From: Geomobilibacter sp964431365
GTDB lineage: Bacteria > Desulfobacterota > Desulfuromonadia > Geobacterales > DSM-12255
DNA: 56,312 nucleotides
Assembly (NCBI GenBank): GCA_964431365.1
Contig: CAYSJJ010000020.1
Span: 1 to 56,312 of the forward strand
Direction: 5' to 3'
Each line of letters opens with the position of its first letter. Position 1 is the stretch's first letter. Below, in pieces: positions 24,756 to 33,172 of the stretch. The notes beneath the pieces were generated by a model. That model was not told the origin of the DNA. It did no database searches and saw only the letters and a program-made list of their open reading frames with translations. The position numbers and the translations under genes were made by a program.

Positions 24756-25943
24756 TCACTTGCCTGTTTCTGCCAGCAGGCGCCGATACAGTGCCATCAG
24801 CCGGGCGCCACGCGACTGCCACGAGTGCTCCGTAACCGCCCGTTCCCGCCCCCGGAGGGCAAGGTCATTACGCATGTGCGTATCGGTCAGCAGCGTCTCC
24901 AGCAGGGCGGCGAACTCCACCGGGTCGCCATAGCGGGCATAGAGCGCCGCATCCCCAAGGATCTCGCGGTTGATGGGGGTGTCGAAAACCAGGGTCGGCA
25001 GGCCGCACGCCAGGTAGTTGAAGAGCTTGCCGTTGGCTTCGGTGAGGGAGATCTTGGGCGATACCGCCACATCGGCGGCGGCAAGACAGGAGGGGGCATC
25101 GCGGTAGTCGATCCGGCCGGTGAAGGTGATCAGGTCGGCCACCCCCATCTCGGCGGCCAGCTGCCGGTACCGCTCGTCGGGAAACCCCATGAGGAGGAAA
25201 TGGGCAGGCACTCCCCTTCCCTGCAGCATCTGCACTACCTCCAGGAGCAGATCTACCCCCTGGTAACGGTTCATCACCCCCAAAAAGGCCACCACCGGCC
25301 GATCATCGGGGAGCTGCAACCTCCTGCGAGCCTCGTCCCGGTCCAGGGGGCGGAACTCGTCGGTATTAACCCCGTCCGTGAGCGGGAACACCTTTTCGGG
25401 CGACACCCCCCAGTTCTCCGTCAGCTCCCGGGCGCCGGGACCGGAGCTGGTCAGGATCACGTCGCTATGGTCGTTGATGAACCGCTCCAGGGCGCCGAAG
25501 AGGCGGGCGGGCAGCGACCCTTTCCGGACAAAGCCGTGATCGATGATCTCGCCGGTCAGGCTCCCCTGGCAGTCGAAAAGGAGCGGCACGCCGAGGAGCC
25601 GCTTCAGGAATATCCCGAGAAACGCCCCTTCATGGAGGTGGGCATGGATCAGGTCGGGCCTGAAGCGGCGGGCAACCGAGAGCGCCTTGAAAAAAAGGAG
25701 GATATCCAGGTACGGCTTGTGCCAGGAGGGGCCGGCGGCGAGCTTCCGGTACCAGGGGATGGTGACGATCCGATCGGTCGGGACCTCCCCCAGGTCGCGG
25801 CCCAGATGGTAGGTGACGATCCGGACCTGCGCCCCTTGCTCGACCACGGCCCTCGCCTCCTCGAAGATCCGAACGTGGCAGCCACGGTCGGCAAAGTAGG
25901 GGGTGGGAGCGAGCATCAGTATCTTCAGGGGCTGCTCAATCAA
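24756..25943 (-). CDS. Glycosyltransferase family 4
   Basis: This 395-aa GT-B protein has the N-terminus ILMLAPTPYFADRGCHVRIFEEA, an acceptor-side HAHLHEGAFLGIFL, and a donor domain with VVAFLGVMNRYQGVDLLLEVV, HFLLMGFPDERYRQLA and the LAAADVAVSPKISLTEANGKLFNYLACGLPTLVF segment. Unlike the usual E-x7-E, the region reads K-I-S-L-T-E-A-N-G-K, a variant also seen in some PimB-like enzymes. Donor and acceptor are unknown. It overlaps the upstream gene by 8 nt and ends 60 nt before the MarR-type regulator. Confidence 0.85.
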   Translation of the reverse strand: MIEQPLKILMLAPTPYFADRGCHVRIFEEARAVVEQGAQVRIVTYHLGRDLGEVPTDRIVTIPWYRKLAAGPSWHKPYLDILLFFKALSVARRFRPDLIHAHLHEGAFLGIFLKRLLGVPLLFDCQGSLTGEIIDHGFVRKGSLPARLFGALERFINDHSDVILTSSGPGARELTENWGVSPEKVFPLTDGVNTDEFRPLDRDEARRRLQLPDDRPVVAFLGVMNRYQGVDLLLEVVQMLQGRGVPAHFLLMGFPDERYRQLAAEMGVADLITFTGRIDYRDAPSCLAAADVAVSPKISLTEANGKLFNYLACGLPTLVFDTPINREILGDAALYARYGDPVEFAALLETLLTDTHMRNDLALRGRERAVTEHSWQSRGARLMALYRRLLAETGK

Positions 25944-26880
25944 AATTAAGCCGCTCCCGCACTACATAGATCGGCTTCCCCTGCGCTTCGTAGTATGTCC
26001 GGGCGTTCAGCTCCCCCAGCAGGCCGAGGACGATGAACTGCACCCCCATGAAAAGGAGAAAGGCGGTGAGGATCAGGAGCGGGTTCCGGTTCATGCTCAT
26101 ATGCTCGAAAAGCTTCATGTAGATGGTTGCGGCGCCGCTGATACAGCCGGCAAGAAGGGTGTAGATCCCCCACTTCCCGAAGAGCTGGATCGGCTTGGTG
26201 GAGTACTGGAGGAGGAACTTGACGGTCATCAGGTCCAGCACCACCCGCACGGTCCGGGATATGCCGTACTTGCTGGTGCCATAGAGACGGGGATGGTGCT
26301 TGACCGGTAGCTCCGCCACCCGGGCTCCCACCTGGGAGGCAAGGGCAGGGACGAAGCGGTGCATCTCGCCGTAGAGGTTGATCCCGTCCAGCACCTCCCG
26401 GCGGTACGCCTTGAGGGTGCAGCCGTAGTCGTGGAGATGGACCCCGGTCTGGCGGGAAATTATGGCGTTGGCGATCATGGAGGGAAGCTTCCGGTTGACG
26501 AAGGTATCCTTACGGTCCTTGCGCCAGCCCGAGACCACGTCATACCCCTCGTCGATCTTCGCCAGGAGCCGGGGGATGTCGGTCGGATCGTTCTGCAGGT
26601 CGCCGTCCATCGGGACGATGACCCGTCCGCTGGCCGCACTGAAACCGGCGGCCATGGCCGCGGTCTGGCCGAAATTCCGGCGGAAGCGGATCACCTTTAC
26701 CCGCTGGTCTTCACGAGCGATATCCTGAAGGAGAAGAAAGGAGCGGTCGGCCGAGCCGTCGTCCACCAGGAGCAGTTCGTATGCCAGCCCGCTATCGGAC
26801 AGAGCGGCCGTCACACTCTCATAGAGGAGGGGGATATTTTCTTCTTCGTTGTAGATCGGTACGACGATGCTTACATCCAC
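25936..26880 (-). CDS. DPM1/GtrB-like family 2 glycosyltransferase with membrane helices
   Basis: This 314-aa enzyme probably transfers a sugar from an NDP-sugar to undecaprenyl phosphate at the inner membrane. The N-terminal GT-A part has VSIVVPIYNEEENIPLLYES, LLVDDGSADRS, RFRRNFGQTAAMAAGF, the metal-binding MDGDLQNDP and the acceptor-side DYGCTLKAYRREVL. Two C-terminal hydrophobic helices follow (about 235-257 and 267-290), as in ArnC/GtrB. It therefore may supply a polyprenyl-phosphate sugar to the GT-C-like membrane proteins (YfhO-like, TPR type) in this cluster. That link is inferred. Confidence 0.88.
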   Translation of the reverse strand: MDVSIVVPIYNEEENIPLLYESVTAALSDSGLAYELLLVDDGSADRSFLLLQDIAREDQRVKVIRFRRNFGQTAAMAAGFSAASGRVIVPMDGDLQNDPTDIPRLLAKIDEGYDVVSGWRKDRKDTFVNRKLPSMIANAIISRQTGVHLHDYGCTLKAYRREVLDGINLYGEMHRFVPALASQVGARVAELPVKHHPRLYGTSKYGISRTVRVVLDLMTVKFLLQYSTKPIQLFGKWGIYTLLAGCISGAATIYMKLFEHMSMNRNPLLILTAFLLFMGVQFIVLGLLGELNARTYYEAQGKPIYVVRERLNFD

Positions 26881-26904
26881 TGAAACACTCCTTGAAAGTC
26901 TGGC

Positions 26905-27318
26905 TCAGGCTGAGGGTTCAGGTTTGGAATCAGGCTGTGAACCCTGAGTCCCGAACCCGGGGCCCCGTGCCTTCAGAATATTGTCGAACTGATGGCGCAG
27001 GATGGCGTTCTCCTGGACCAGGTTCTTCACCTGGTCCGAGAGGCGGGAAATTTTTATGGAAAACTGGACCCCCAGAAGGACCAGAAATATGATGGAGCCG
27101 AGGAAGAGGGTCGTGGTGGGGAGCACTGCGCCGACCAGGTTGGTAATGGCGACCAGCCAGTCGTACTTCAGAACCAGGACGAACATGACACAGCTGGTGA
27201 AGAGCCAGAGGACCGAATACTCCTCGCGCAGCCGCTTCTGACGAACCATCTCGATGGTGAAGATGAAGACCAGCAGACTCACCAGCAGGGCAAAGACCTG
27301 TTGCTTGAACGGCATCAC
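26905..27318 (-). CDS. DUF2304 family membrane protein
   Basis: The 137-aa protein has three hydrophobic segments (about 7-25, 35-55, 66-90) and the conserved REEYSVLWL between the first two. A heptad-like helix (ISRLSDQVKNLVQENAILRHQ) follows. DUF2304 proteins often sit beside DPM1-like glycosyltransferases, as here, and are thought to be partner membrane subunits; the exact role is unknown. The last 20 or so codons (after about residue 118, rich in G, P and S) are encoded by a dispersed G/C-rich intergenic-type repeat containing a hairpin (AGGGTTCA 26913-26920 / TGAACCCT 26938-26945). Confidence 0.8.
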   Translation of the reverse strand: MMPFKQQVFALLVSLLVFIFTIEMVRQKRLREEYSVLWLFTSCVMFVLVLKYDWLVAITNLVGAVLPTTTLFLGSIIFLVLLGVQFSIKISRLSDQVKNLVQENAILRHQFDNILKARGPGFGTQGSQPDSKPEPSA

Positions 27319-28049
27319 GTCCTCCTGAAGAACTTACGGTTGCGGAGCAGGGTAACGAAGATGGAAAGACACATCTTGAACATGTAATAGAGCGGCTTGG
27401 TCCCGCTGTGCATGGTCTTGCCGGTGGGGTTGGCGAACATCCGGACCGCGACCTCCCGGATGCGGAATCCTGCCAGATTGAGGGTGATCAGCATGTCAGC
27501 GTCCGGGTAGTCGCAGGGGAAGACGTCCGTGGTGAAGAACCGGAGCACGTCCCGGTTGAATGCCTGGTAGCCGGACGTCGGGTCGGTGACGCTCCGGCCG
27601 ATCAGATGGGTCACCAGCTTCCGGAAGAAGAGGATTCCCAGTCGCCGGGAAAAGGAGGGACGATAGCTCTCCTCCTCCAGAAAACGGGAGCCCAGCGCAA
27701 AGTCGGTATTGCCCGCCATCACCGGCGCCAGGAGCCGGGGGATGAAGGACGGATCGTGCTGGCCGTCGGCATCGATCTGTACGACGTACGGATAGCCGTG
27801 GCAATGGGCGAATTTGTAGCCGGTCTGAATGGTCACACCGTACCCCATGTTGAATGCATGGGAGAGCACCATGGCCCCGGCTGCGGCCGCAGCACCGGCC
27901 GTGTCGTCCCGGGAGCCGTCGTTAACCACCAGAATATGGCACTCAGGCACGACCTTCCGGATGGCGTCGATCACCCGGCCGATATTCCCCGCCTCATTGA
28001 AGGCCGGTATGATCACCAGGACCTTTGCCGGGTCCAGCTCCTCACCCAT
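27315..28049 (-). CDS. Family 2 glycosyltransferase (polyprenyl-phosphate type)
   Basis: Start at ATG 28047-28049, just after AGAGGAGTG, gives 244 aa. The open frame extends 15 codons upstream into repeat-like sequence and is unlikely to be translated there. Motifs: VLVIIPAFNEAGNIGRVIDAI, LVVNDGSRDDT, AFNMGYGVTIQTGYKFA, IDADGQHDPSFIPRLL (D-A-D metal site) and DPTSGYQAFNRDVL. These are typical of DPMS/UgtP-like enzymes that charge polyprenyl phosphate. A single hydrophobic stretch near the C-terminus is short. It overlaps the DUF2304 gene by 4 nt, which supports a paired function. Confidence 0.87.
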   Translation of the reverse strand: MGEELDPAKVLVIIPAFNEAGNIGRVIDAIRKVVPECHILVVNDGSRDDTAGAAAAAGAMVLSHAFNMGYGVTIQTGYKFAHCHGYPYVVQIDADGQHDPSFIPRLLAPVMAGNTDFALGSRFLEEESYRPSFSRRLGILFFRKLVTHLIGRSVTDPTSGYQAFNRDVLRFFTTDVFPCDYPDADMLITLNLAGFRIREVAVRMFANPTGKTMHSGTKPLYYMFKMCLSIFVTLLRNRKFFRRT

Positions 28050-28090
28050 CACTCCTCTTTCCCCGAGCCGTGAATCCCGAGCCCCGAACG

Positions 28091-29947
28091 TCATTGTCCC
28101 ATCCTGGCCCTCAGCATCGGTGCAAATCCTGAACGGAGTTGCACCAGGGCCAGGTACTGATCTATCACGCAGGCCTGGTTGCCGGTTGACAGGCAGGCCA
28201 TCCCCATATTGTAGTGGGCCGCGGCGTAATCGGCGTCCATGTCGAGGGATTTGCGAAAATTGGTGATTGCGTCCGCCGGCCGGCCCAGGTAGTCGTAGGC
28301 AAGCCCCAGGTTGTTGTACGCCTTGGCGAACCAGATTGTCTGGGCCTCGGCATTGACCGACGAAAGATTCCCGAACATCTCCACCGTCCTGTCGAACCTG
28401 CCGAGATACGACCCGAGCTGGGTGAGGGCCAGCCCCACGTTGTTCCAGGCATCAGGGAATCCCGCATTGAGGGAGAGCGACCTGACCAGGGCAGGCAAGG
28501 CCTTGGCCGGCTCCTTCCGCTTCAGATAGGCATACCCCAGGTTGTTCCAGGGGCGGGAAAGGTTGGGCGACTTGCTGGTGACATCCTCCCAGAGCGTCAC
28601 TTCGTCGCGCCAGACCTGGTTGCGCTTGATGGTGGCAGCGGTAAAGACCAGGGCAGTACCGGTCAACAGCAGGACCCCCCTGAGACCGGCCCGCGAAGGT
28701 TGCTCGCCGGTGCCTGCAAGGCCGACCACGGCGGCGCTCAGAGCCACAAAGGCGCCGGCCGACGGGAGATAGAGCCGGTGCTCGAAAAGGAGATCGATGA
28801 TCGGCATGAAGCTGGATTCCACCAGGAGTGCGATATAGAACCAGCCGATGCCGATGGCCACCAGACGGAGGTGGGGAGGCGGCAGGAACGTCGGCGCTGA
28901 CGACGGCCTGGAGCGGAGCACGCACCAGCCGGCGACGCCGACCAGCAGCAGATGCAGAGCCAGCGCCCCCATCACCGCCGGCTCCGTGATCGAGTGGGAA
29001 ACAGCGACATCGTAATCCAGGTTCTGGTTCACCGGAAAAACCAGGAGGCGGAGGTAGGTCGCCACCACCCTGAACTGGGTCAGGAGATAGTCGGTACGGG
29101 GGATGATGGTCTGAATCCGCGTCACCCGGTCTGCCGCTGCCAGGAAGTCTGCCATACTCCCCCTGACGCCGATCAGACCCAAAGGAATAACCGCCATTGT
29201 CAGCAGAAACAGCGAAAGGGTGAGGACCCTGGCCCGCAGCCGGCCCCGGAAACAGAGCAACTCCAGGAGTACCAGGGCCAGCGGCAGGGTCAGGGTGATC
29301 TCCTTGGTCCGCATGGCCAGAAGTGCCGCACCGAAGGAGAGCGCGAAGTACCCTGCCGAAGCGCCGCGGTTGCTGGGTCCCGCGCCCTCCCCGGCCAGCC
29401 GCGCCCGGACGTAACAGGCTGCCGAGAGGAGGTAGAAGAGGGTCGCCAGCGACGTGAACCGCTGGACAATGTAGGTGACTGCCTGGGTCTGGACCGGATG
29501 AACGACGAAGAGGAGTGCGGCAAAAAAGGCGATGGCCCGACCGTGGCCGGCCGAACCGGGGAGTGCCACGCCCGAGACGAGCGGTGTCCGCCAGAGAAGC
29601 AGAACCAGGTTGTAGAGAGTGAGCGCGGCCAGCAGATGGATGGTGACATTGACCAGATGGTAGCCAACAACCCACTGGCCATGCAGCCGGTAGTTCAGGG
29701 CAAGGCTCAGCACCCCCAGCGCCCGTCCCTGCCGCCAGAACGAAAGATTCGTCACAGAGTGCAGGTTCTTGACCTGATTGCTCCCTGCAATCTGCATCAT
29801 GTCGTCAAAGGCAAAGGGAAACGTGAAGGTGCTGGCATAGGCCACCAGCCCCACCAGCACGATCAGGGAGAGCCGAAACAGGCCGTCCCCCCGTGACTCC
29901 CCGGCAATACGCCGCCAGTATCTATCCATTATGCCGGCTATCCCCAT
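28091..29947 (-). CDS. Polytopic membrane protein with C-terminal TPRs (TMTC/GT-C-like)
   Basis: In this 618-aa protein the N-terminal two thirds hold about 10 transmembrane helices. Acidic residues after the first helix (FPFAFDDMMQIAG) are in the position of the catalytic D-D/E of GT-C and protein O-mannosyltransferases. The C-terminal 200 residues form about four TPRs (PWNNLGYAYLKRKEPAKALPAL, then DAWNNVGLALTQLG, AYNNLGLAYDYLGRPADAI and AAHYNMGMACLSTG). Eukaryotic TMTC proteins have the same layout. A glycosyl-transfer role using a polyprenyl-phosphate sugar is inferred. It is the first gene of the minus-strand polysaccharide run. Confidence 0.8.
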   Translation of the reverse strand: MGIAGIMDRYWRRIAGESRGDGLFRLSLIVLVGLVAYASTFTFPFAFDDMMQIAGSNQVKNLHSVTNLSFWRQGRALGVLSLALNYRLHGQWVVGYHLVNVTIHLLAALTLYNLVLLLWRTPLVSGVALPGSAGHGRAIAFFAALLFVVHPVQTQAVTYIVQRFTSLATLFYLLSAACYVRARLAGEGAGPSNRGASAGYFALSFGAALLAMRTKEITLTLPLALVLLELLCFRGRLRARVLTLSLFLLTMAVIPLGLIGVRGSMADFLAAADRVTRIQTIIPRTDYLLTQFRVVATYLRLLVFPVNQNLDYDVAVSHSITEPAVMGALALHLLLVGVAGWCVLRSRPSSAPTFLPPPHLRLVAIGIGWFYIALLVESSFMPIIDLLFEHRLYLPSAGAFVALSAAVVGLAGTGEQPSRAGLRGVLLLTGTALVFTAATIKRNQVWRDEVTLWEDVTSKSPNLSRPWNNLGYAYLKRKEPAKALPALVRSLSLNAGFPDAWNNVGLALTQLGSYLGRFDRTVEMFGNLSSVNAEAQTIWFAKAYNNLGLAYDYLGRPADAITNFRKSLDMDADYAAAHYNMGMACLSTGNQACVIDQYLALVQLRSGFAPMLRARMGQ

Positions 29948-30175
29948 ATCCTTCCCGTCACCCGTTCCCGGATGGAACGGCCTAGCAGATAACGTGCCGG
30001 CTGAAAATCCGGCAAACCGGCTTACTATACCTGCATTTACCGGGCGCTAAAAGGAATTTTTCCGCGAGATCACCGTATCCACAGGGGGATTGACAGGAGA
30101 GGAGCGGGGGATTAAGCTTCGGTTCGCGGCTCGGGTTGGCTCCGAGCCATCGGCGGTCATCAGGGGAGGGTTACC

Positions 30176-30463
30176 ATGGAGGCGTTTGGCGGGTTCATGA
30201 TGGTGGTGTCGATCCTCTTCTTTTTCCTGGCCGTGATCTGGTTCATCCTTCCCTTCATCATCTTGGCCACCAAGGGGAAGGTCGACCGTTCGGTCGATCA
30301 ACTGGCGGAGATCGAACGGCGGCTGACGTCCATGGAGGTACAGCTGGCCAGACTCTCTCCGCCCACGGCCAGCGCGCCCGACGCCCCCCCGGGCACACCG
30401 CCGACCGGAGCGGACGGACCGGAATCGCCGGCCGGATCCGCGTCGGACCAAACACCCCGCTGA
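30176..30463 (+). CDS. Small single-pass membrane protein with Pro/Ala-rich tail
   Basis: The 95-aa product begins with a long hydrophobic segment (about residues 5-32, FMMVVSILFFFLAVIWFIL). A short amphipathic helix follows (VDRSVDQLAEIERRLTSMEVQLARL, possibly coiled coil), then a low-complexity tail rich in P, A, G and T. GGGGAGGG precedes the ATG at about 6 nt. It lies between the divergent TPR membrane protein and the convergent HD-GYP gene. No family recognised. Confidence 0.65.
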   Translation: MEAFGGFMMVVSILFFFLAVIWFILPFIILATKGKVDRSVDQLAEIERRLTSMEVQLARLSPPTASAPDAPPGTPPTGADGPESPAGSASDQTPR

Positions 30464-30509
30464 TCCCGCATTGTACAGACCACCTGCGGCATCCGTACGC
30501 ACCACCCCA

Positions 30510-32138
30510 TCATCGGCCAGACTCCCCGCTGTCGTGCATGACCCGCAGGAGATAGCAACTAAAGGCCTCCACCACTGCCCGGTCAAACTGACTCCCGGCA
30601 CAGCGATTCAGCTCGGCCACCGCCTCTTTTACCGACAATCCCTTCTTGTAGGGACGTTCCGAGACCATGGCATCGAACGAGTCGGCCACCGCCACGATCC
30701 TCGCCGACAGCGGGATCGCCTCCCCCTTCAGCCCGTGGGGATAGCCGCTGCCGTCCATCCGTTCATGGTGGTGGAGCACTCCGGGGAGGATGTCCTGCAA
30801 CTGCCGGATCGGGGCCAGGATGGCAACCCCCTTTTCAGGATGTAGCCGCAGCGGTGGAAATTCGTCCTCCGACAACTCGGCGGGCCTCTCAAGAAGCGCC
30901 TCGATGATCCCGATCTTGCCGATATCGTGCAGCAGGCCGGCAAGCCGAATACGTTCCACCTCCGCCTCGGCGAGACCCATCTCGCGGGCAATGGTGGCCG
31001 CCACGTTCATCACCCTCTCTGAATGCCCCTTGGTCCAGGGAGACTTGGCATCGATGGCGTTGGCCAGCGAAGCGACCGTATTGATGAAGAGGCTTTTCAT
31101 CTCCTCATAGAGTCTGGCGTTCTCCAGGGCGACCGCCATCTGCGCGGCAACCTTCTCGATGGTAAACGCGTCCTCGCGGACAAACTGGCCGGCCGTGGTA
31201 TCTCCCAGGAGGAGGACCCCTTTCGGACGCTCCTTACTGATCAGCGGAATGGCCATGAGCGACTCGATGCCAACGTTCCGGAGCTCCTTTTCCAGGGGAT
31301 GCAGTCGTTTCTGAGCTCCCAGCTCAGGAATATAGCGGCTCTCGCCCCGGGCAAACGCCTGGCCGGCAAGACTCTCCTTCCCGACTACCGTGCCCCGTCC
31401 CAGGGCCGGCACGTCACCGGCAACAGCGCTCCTTGAGCCCATGACCACCAGGTGCTCCCCATCATCCTCCAGGACCGACACCAGTTCGCACTGCATGATC
31501 CGCTCGATCTGCTCCATGGCGGTATCGATAATCCGTTCCTGGCTCAGTGACGAGGAGATTGCCTTGTTGATCTCGTCCAGGGTCAGGATGACGTCGATCC
31601 TCTTGGCCATGTCCAGGGCCATTTCCAGGGACTGGTCGAACAGTTCGATGTGGCTCACCACCAGCGCCGCATGGGCGACCACATCCTTGATGACCGTGAT
31701 CTCGTCCGGCGTGAAATTCGGGGCGACGGACCGCCGCCGGGCCACGAACACCGCTCCGAGCACCTGATGATGTACCACCATCGGCACAGCCAGGAGGGTC
31801 AGACTCCGCAGGAGCCTGCGGAAGGGGGTGCTGATCAGCCGGGAACTCTCGGGGGACGTTATCTGAAAATGCTGTTTTTTCTGGAGAATGGACCTGAGCA
31901 GGGGAATCTTGTCCGGCTGCAGCGGCAGCGTTCTGAAGAGGGGGAGATAGCGTGCCGGCATGCCGCAACTCCGTGCCGGGGCAAAGTCCCGTCGCTCGCG
32001 ATCAAGCAGGTACACGACGGCCCAGCCACTCCGGACCGTCTTCTTCAGCAGGCGCGAGAGCCCCTGCAGCACCTCATCCACGTCGCGCAGGGATGAGAGA
32101 CGCTTGGTATCCTCTATGACCTTGCCAAAACCGTTCAT
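30510..32138 (-). CDS. GAF-GAF-HD-GYP cyclic-di-GMP phosphodiesterase
   Basis: A cytoplasmic signalling protein of 542 aa from the ATG at 32136-32138; a TTG 15 codons upstream is an alternative, and neither has a clear ribosome-binding site. Two GAF-like sensor domains (about residues 1-155 and 185-345) precede an HD-GYP domain. The HD motif is LLHDIGKIG, with HPEKG, HHERMDGSGYPHGL and the signature region IPLSARIVAVADSFDAM. The GYP triad and HD pair are intact, so c-di-GMP hydrolysis is expected. Cyclic GMP-AMP, also used by Geobacter, cannot be excluded as substrate. It diverges from fabI and has no membrane segment. Confidence 0.9.
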   Translation of the reverse strand: MNGFGKVIEDTKRLSSLRDVDEVLQGLSRLLKKTVRSGWAVVYLLDRERRDFAPARSCGMPARYLPLFRTLPLQPDKIPLLRSILQKKQHFQITSPESSRLISTPFRRLLRSLTLLAVPMVVHHQVLGAVFVARRRSVAPNFTPDEITVIKDVVAHAALVVSHIELFDQSLEMALDMAKRIDVILTLDEINKAISSSLSQERIIDTAMEQIERIMQCELVSVLEDDGEHLVVMGSRSAVAGDVPALGRGTVVGKESLAGQAFARGESRYIPELGAQKRLHPLEKELRNVGIESLMAIPLISKERPKGVLLLGDTTAGQFVREDAFTIEKVAAQMAVALENARLYEEMKSLFINTVASLANAIDAKSPWTKGHSERVMNVAATIAREMGLAEAEVERIRLAGLLHDIGKIGIIEALLERPAELSEDEFPPLRLHPEKGVAILAPIRQLQDILPGVLHHHERMDGSGYPHGLKGEAIPLSARIVAVADSFDAMVSERPYKKGLSVKEAVAELNRCAGSQFDRAVVEAFSCYLLRVMHDSGESGR

Positions 32139-32176
32139 GCTGGCGCGAACCCGTATCGGCGGCCTGGCAAAGCCTG

Positions 32177-32205
32177 TTGCCAAGCGCCGGAATTTTAGTT
32201 AGTAT
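32177..32205 (+). promoter_or_regulatory. Candidate sigma-70 promoter for fabI
   Basis: TTGCCA (32177-32182), a 17-bp spacer and TAGTAT (32200-32205) lie about 120 nt upstream of fabI. A second AT-rich patch (ATATTATTTAAAC near 32225) lies closer to the gene but lacks a good -35. Confidence 0.4.
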
Positions 32206-32324
32206 GCTGCACTCAATCCTAACATATTATTTAAACTTGTCTCTGTCATCGTTCACGGGCCACCACGGCACGCACTGATTATCACATTCGGCCATGGTCC
32301 GTTACCAGTTCAAGGAGGACGTAC

Positions 32325-33095
32325 ATGTCGTTGCTTGCAGGAAAAAAGGCCCTTATCGTCGGCGTTGCCAACGACAAGAGTATTGCATGGGGGATTGCCG
32401 AGGCGTTCAAGAGGGAAGGTGCAGATATCGCCCTCACCTACGCCGGTGAAACCCTTGCCAAACGGGTCATCCCGCTGGGGGAGAGTATCGGCGCCGAACT
32501 CATCGTCCCCTGCGACGTACGGAACGACGAAGAGGTCGCGGCAGCCATGTCCGCGGTGAAAGAAAAATGGGGTGGCCTCGACATCCTGGTCCACTCGGTT
32601 GCCTTTGCCAACAAGGAGGAGTTGAAGGGCTCCTTCCTCAATGTGACCAGGGAAGGATTCATCACCGCCATGGAGGTGAGCGTCTTCTCGCTCATCGCTC
32701 TGGCCAAGGCGGCGGCACCGCTCATGGAAGGACGCGAGGCAAGCATCCTGACCCTGACCTACTATGGCGGCCAGCGGGTGTTCCCCAATTACAACATCAT
32801 GGGGGTGGCCAAGGCGGCGCTGGAAATGAGCGTCCGCTACATGGCCGAAGCGGTCGGTCCCACCGGCATCAGGGCCAATGCCATCTCCGCTGGCCCGCTG
32901 AAGACCCTTGCCGCCGCCGGTGTGGGCGGGTTCAACCAGATCGCCAGTATTGTCGAGGGAAAGGCGCCGCTTCGCCGCAACATCACCCAGGAAGAGGTCG
33001 CCAATGCCGCCGTCTACCTTTCCAGCCACCTGGCCAAAGGGGTCACCGGCGAGGTGCATTTCGTGGACAACGGGTATAATATTATCGGCTTGTAA
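32325..33095 (+). CDS. fabI: Enoyl-[acyl-carrier-protein] reductase (NADH)
   Basis: The enzyme reduces trans-2-enoyl-ACP in the last step of each fatty-acid elongation cycle. At 256 aa it has the standard length. The SDR-like FabI signature is present: GVANDKSIAWGIAEAF near the N-terminus, the catalytic pair Y156 and K163 in NYNIMGVAK (the same spacing and numbering as E. coli FabI), and SAGPLKTLAAAGV in the substrate-loop region. AAGGAGG precedes the ATG at 8 nt. The stop codon is followed by a hairpin-forming repeat that separates it from hflX. Confidence 0.96.
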   Translation: MSLLAGKKALIVGVANDKSIAWGIAEAFKREGADIALTYAGETLAKRVIPLGESIGAELIVPCDVRNDEEVAAAMSAVKEKWGGLDILVHSVAFANKEELKGSFLNVTREGFITAMEVSVFSLIALAKAAAPLMEGREASILTLTYYGGQRVFPNYNIMGVAKAALEMSVRYMAEAVGPTGIRANAISAGPLKTLAAAGVGGFNQIASIVEGKAPLRRNITQEEVANAAVYLSSHLAKGVTGEVHFVDNGYNIIGL

Positions 33096-33097
33096 AG

Positions 33098-33161
33098 AAG
33101 GCACGAGGCACAAGGCACAAGATTTACGATCTAATCTTGCGCCCTGTGCCTTGCGCCTCTT
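33098..33161 (+). repeat. Hairpin repeat between fabI and hflX
   Basis: The left arm with AGGCACGAGGCACAAGGCAC and the right arm with GCCCTGTGCCTTGCGCCTCTT are imperfectly complementary around ATTTACGATCTAAT. It may terminate fabI transcription. Its right end touches the sequence that should hold the hflX start codon. Confidence 0.7.
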
Positions 33162-33172
33162 AGGGGTTTCCT

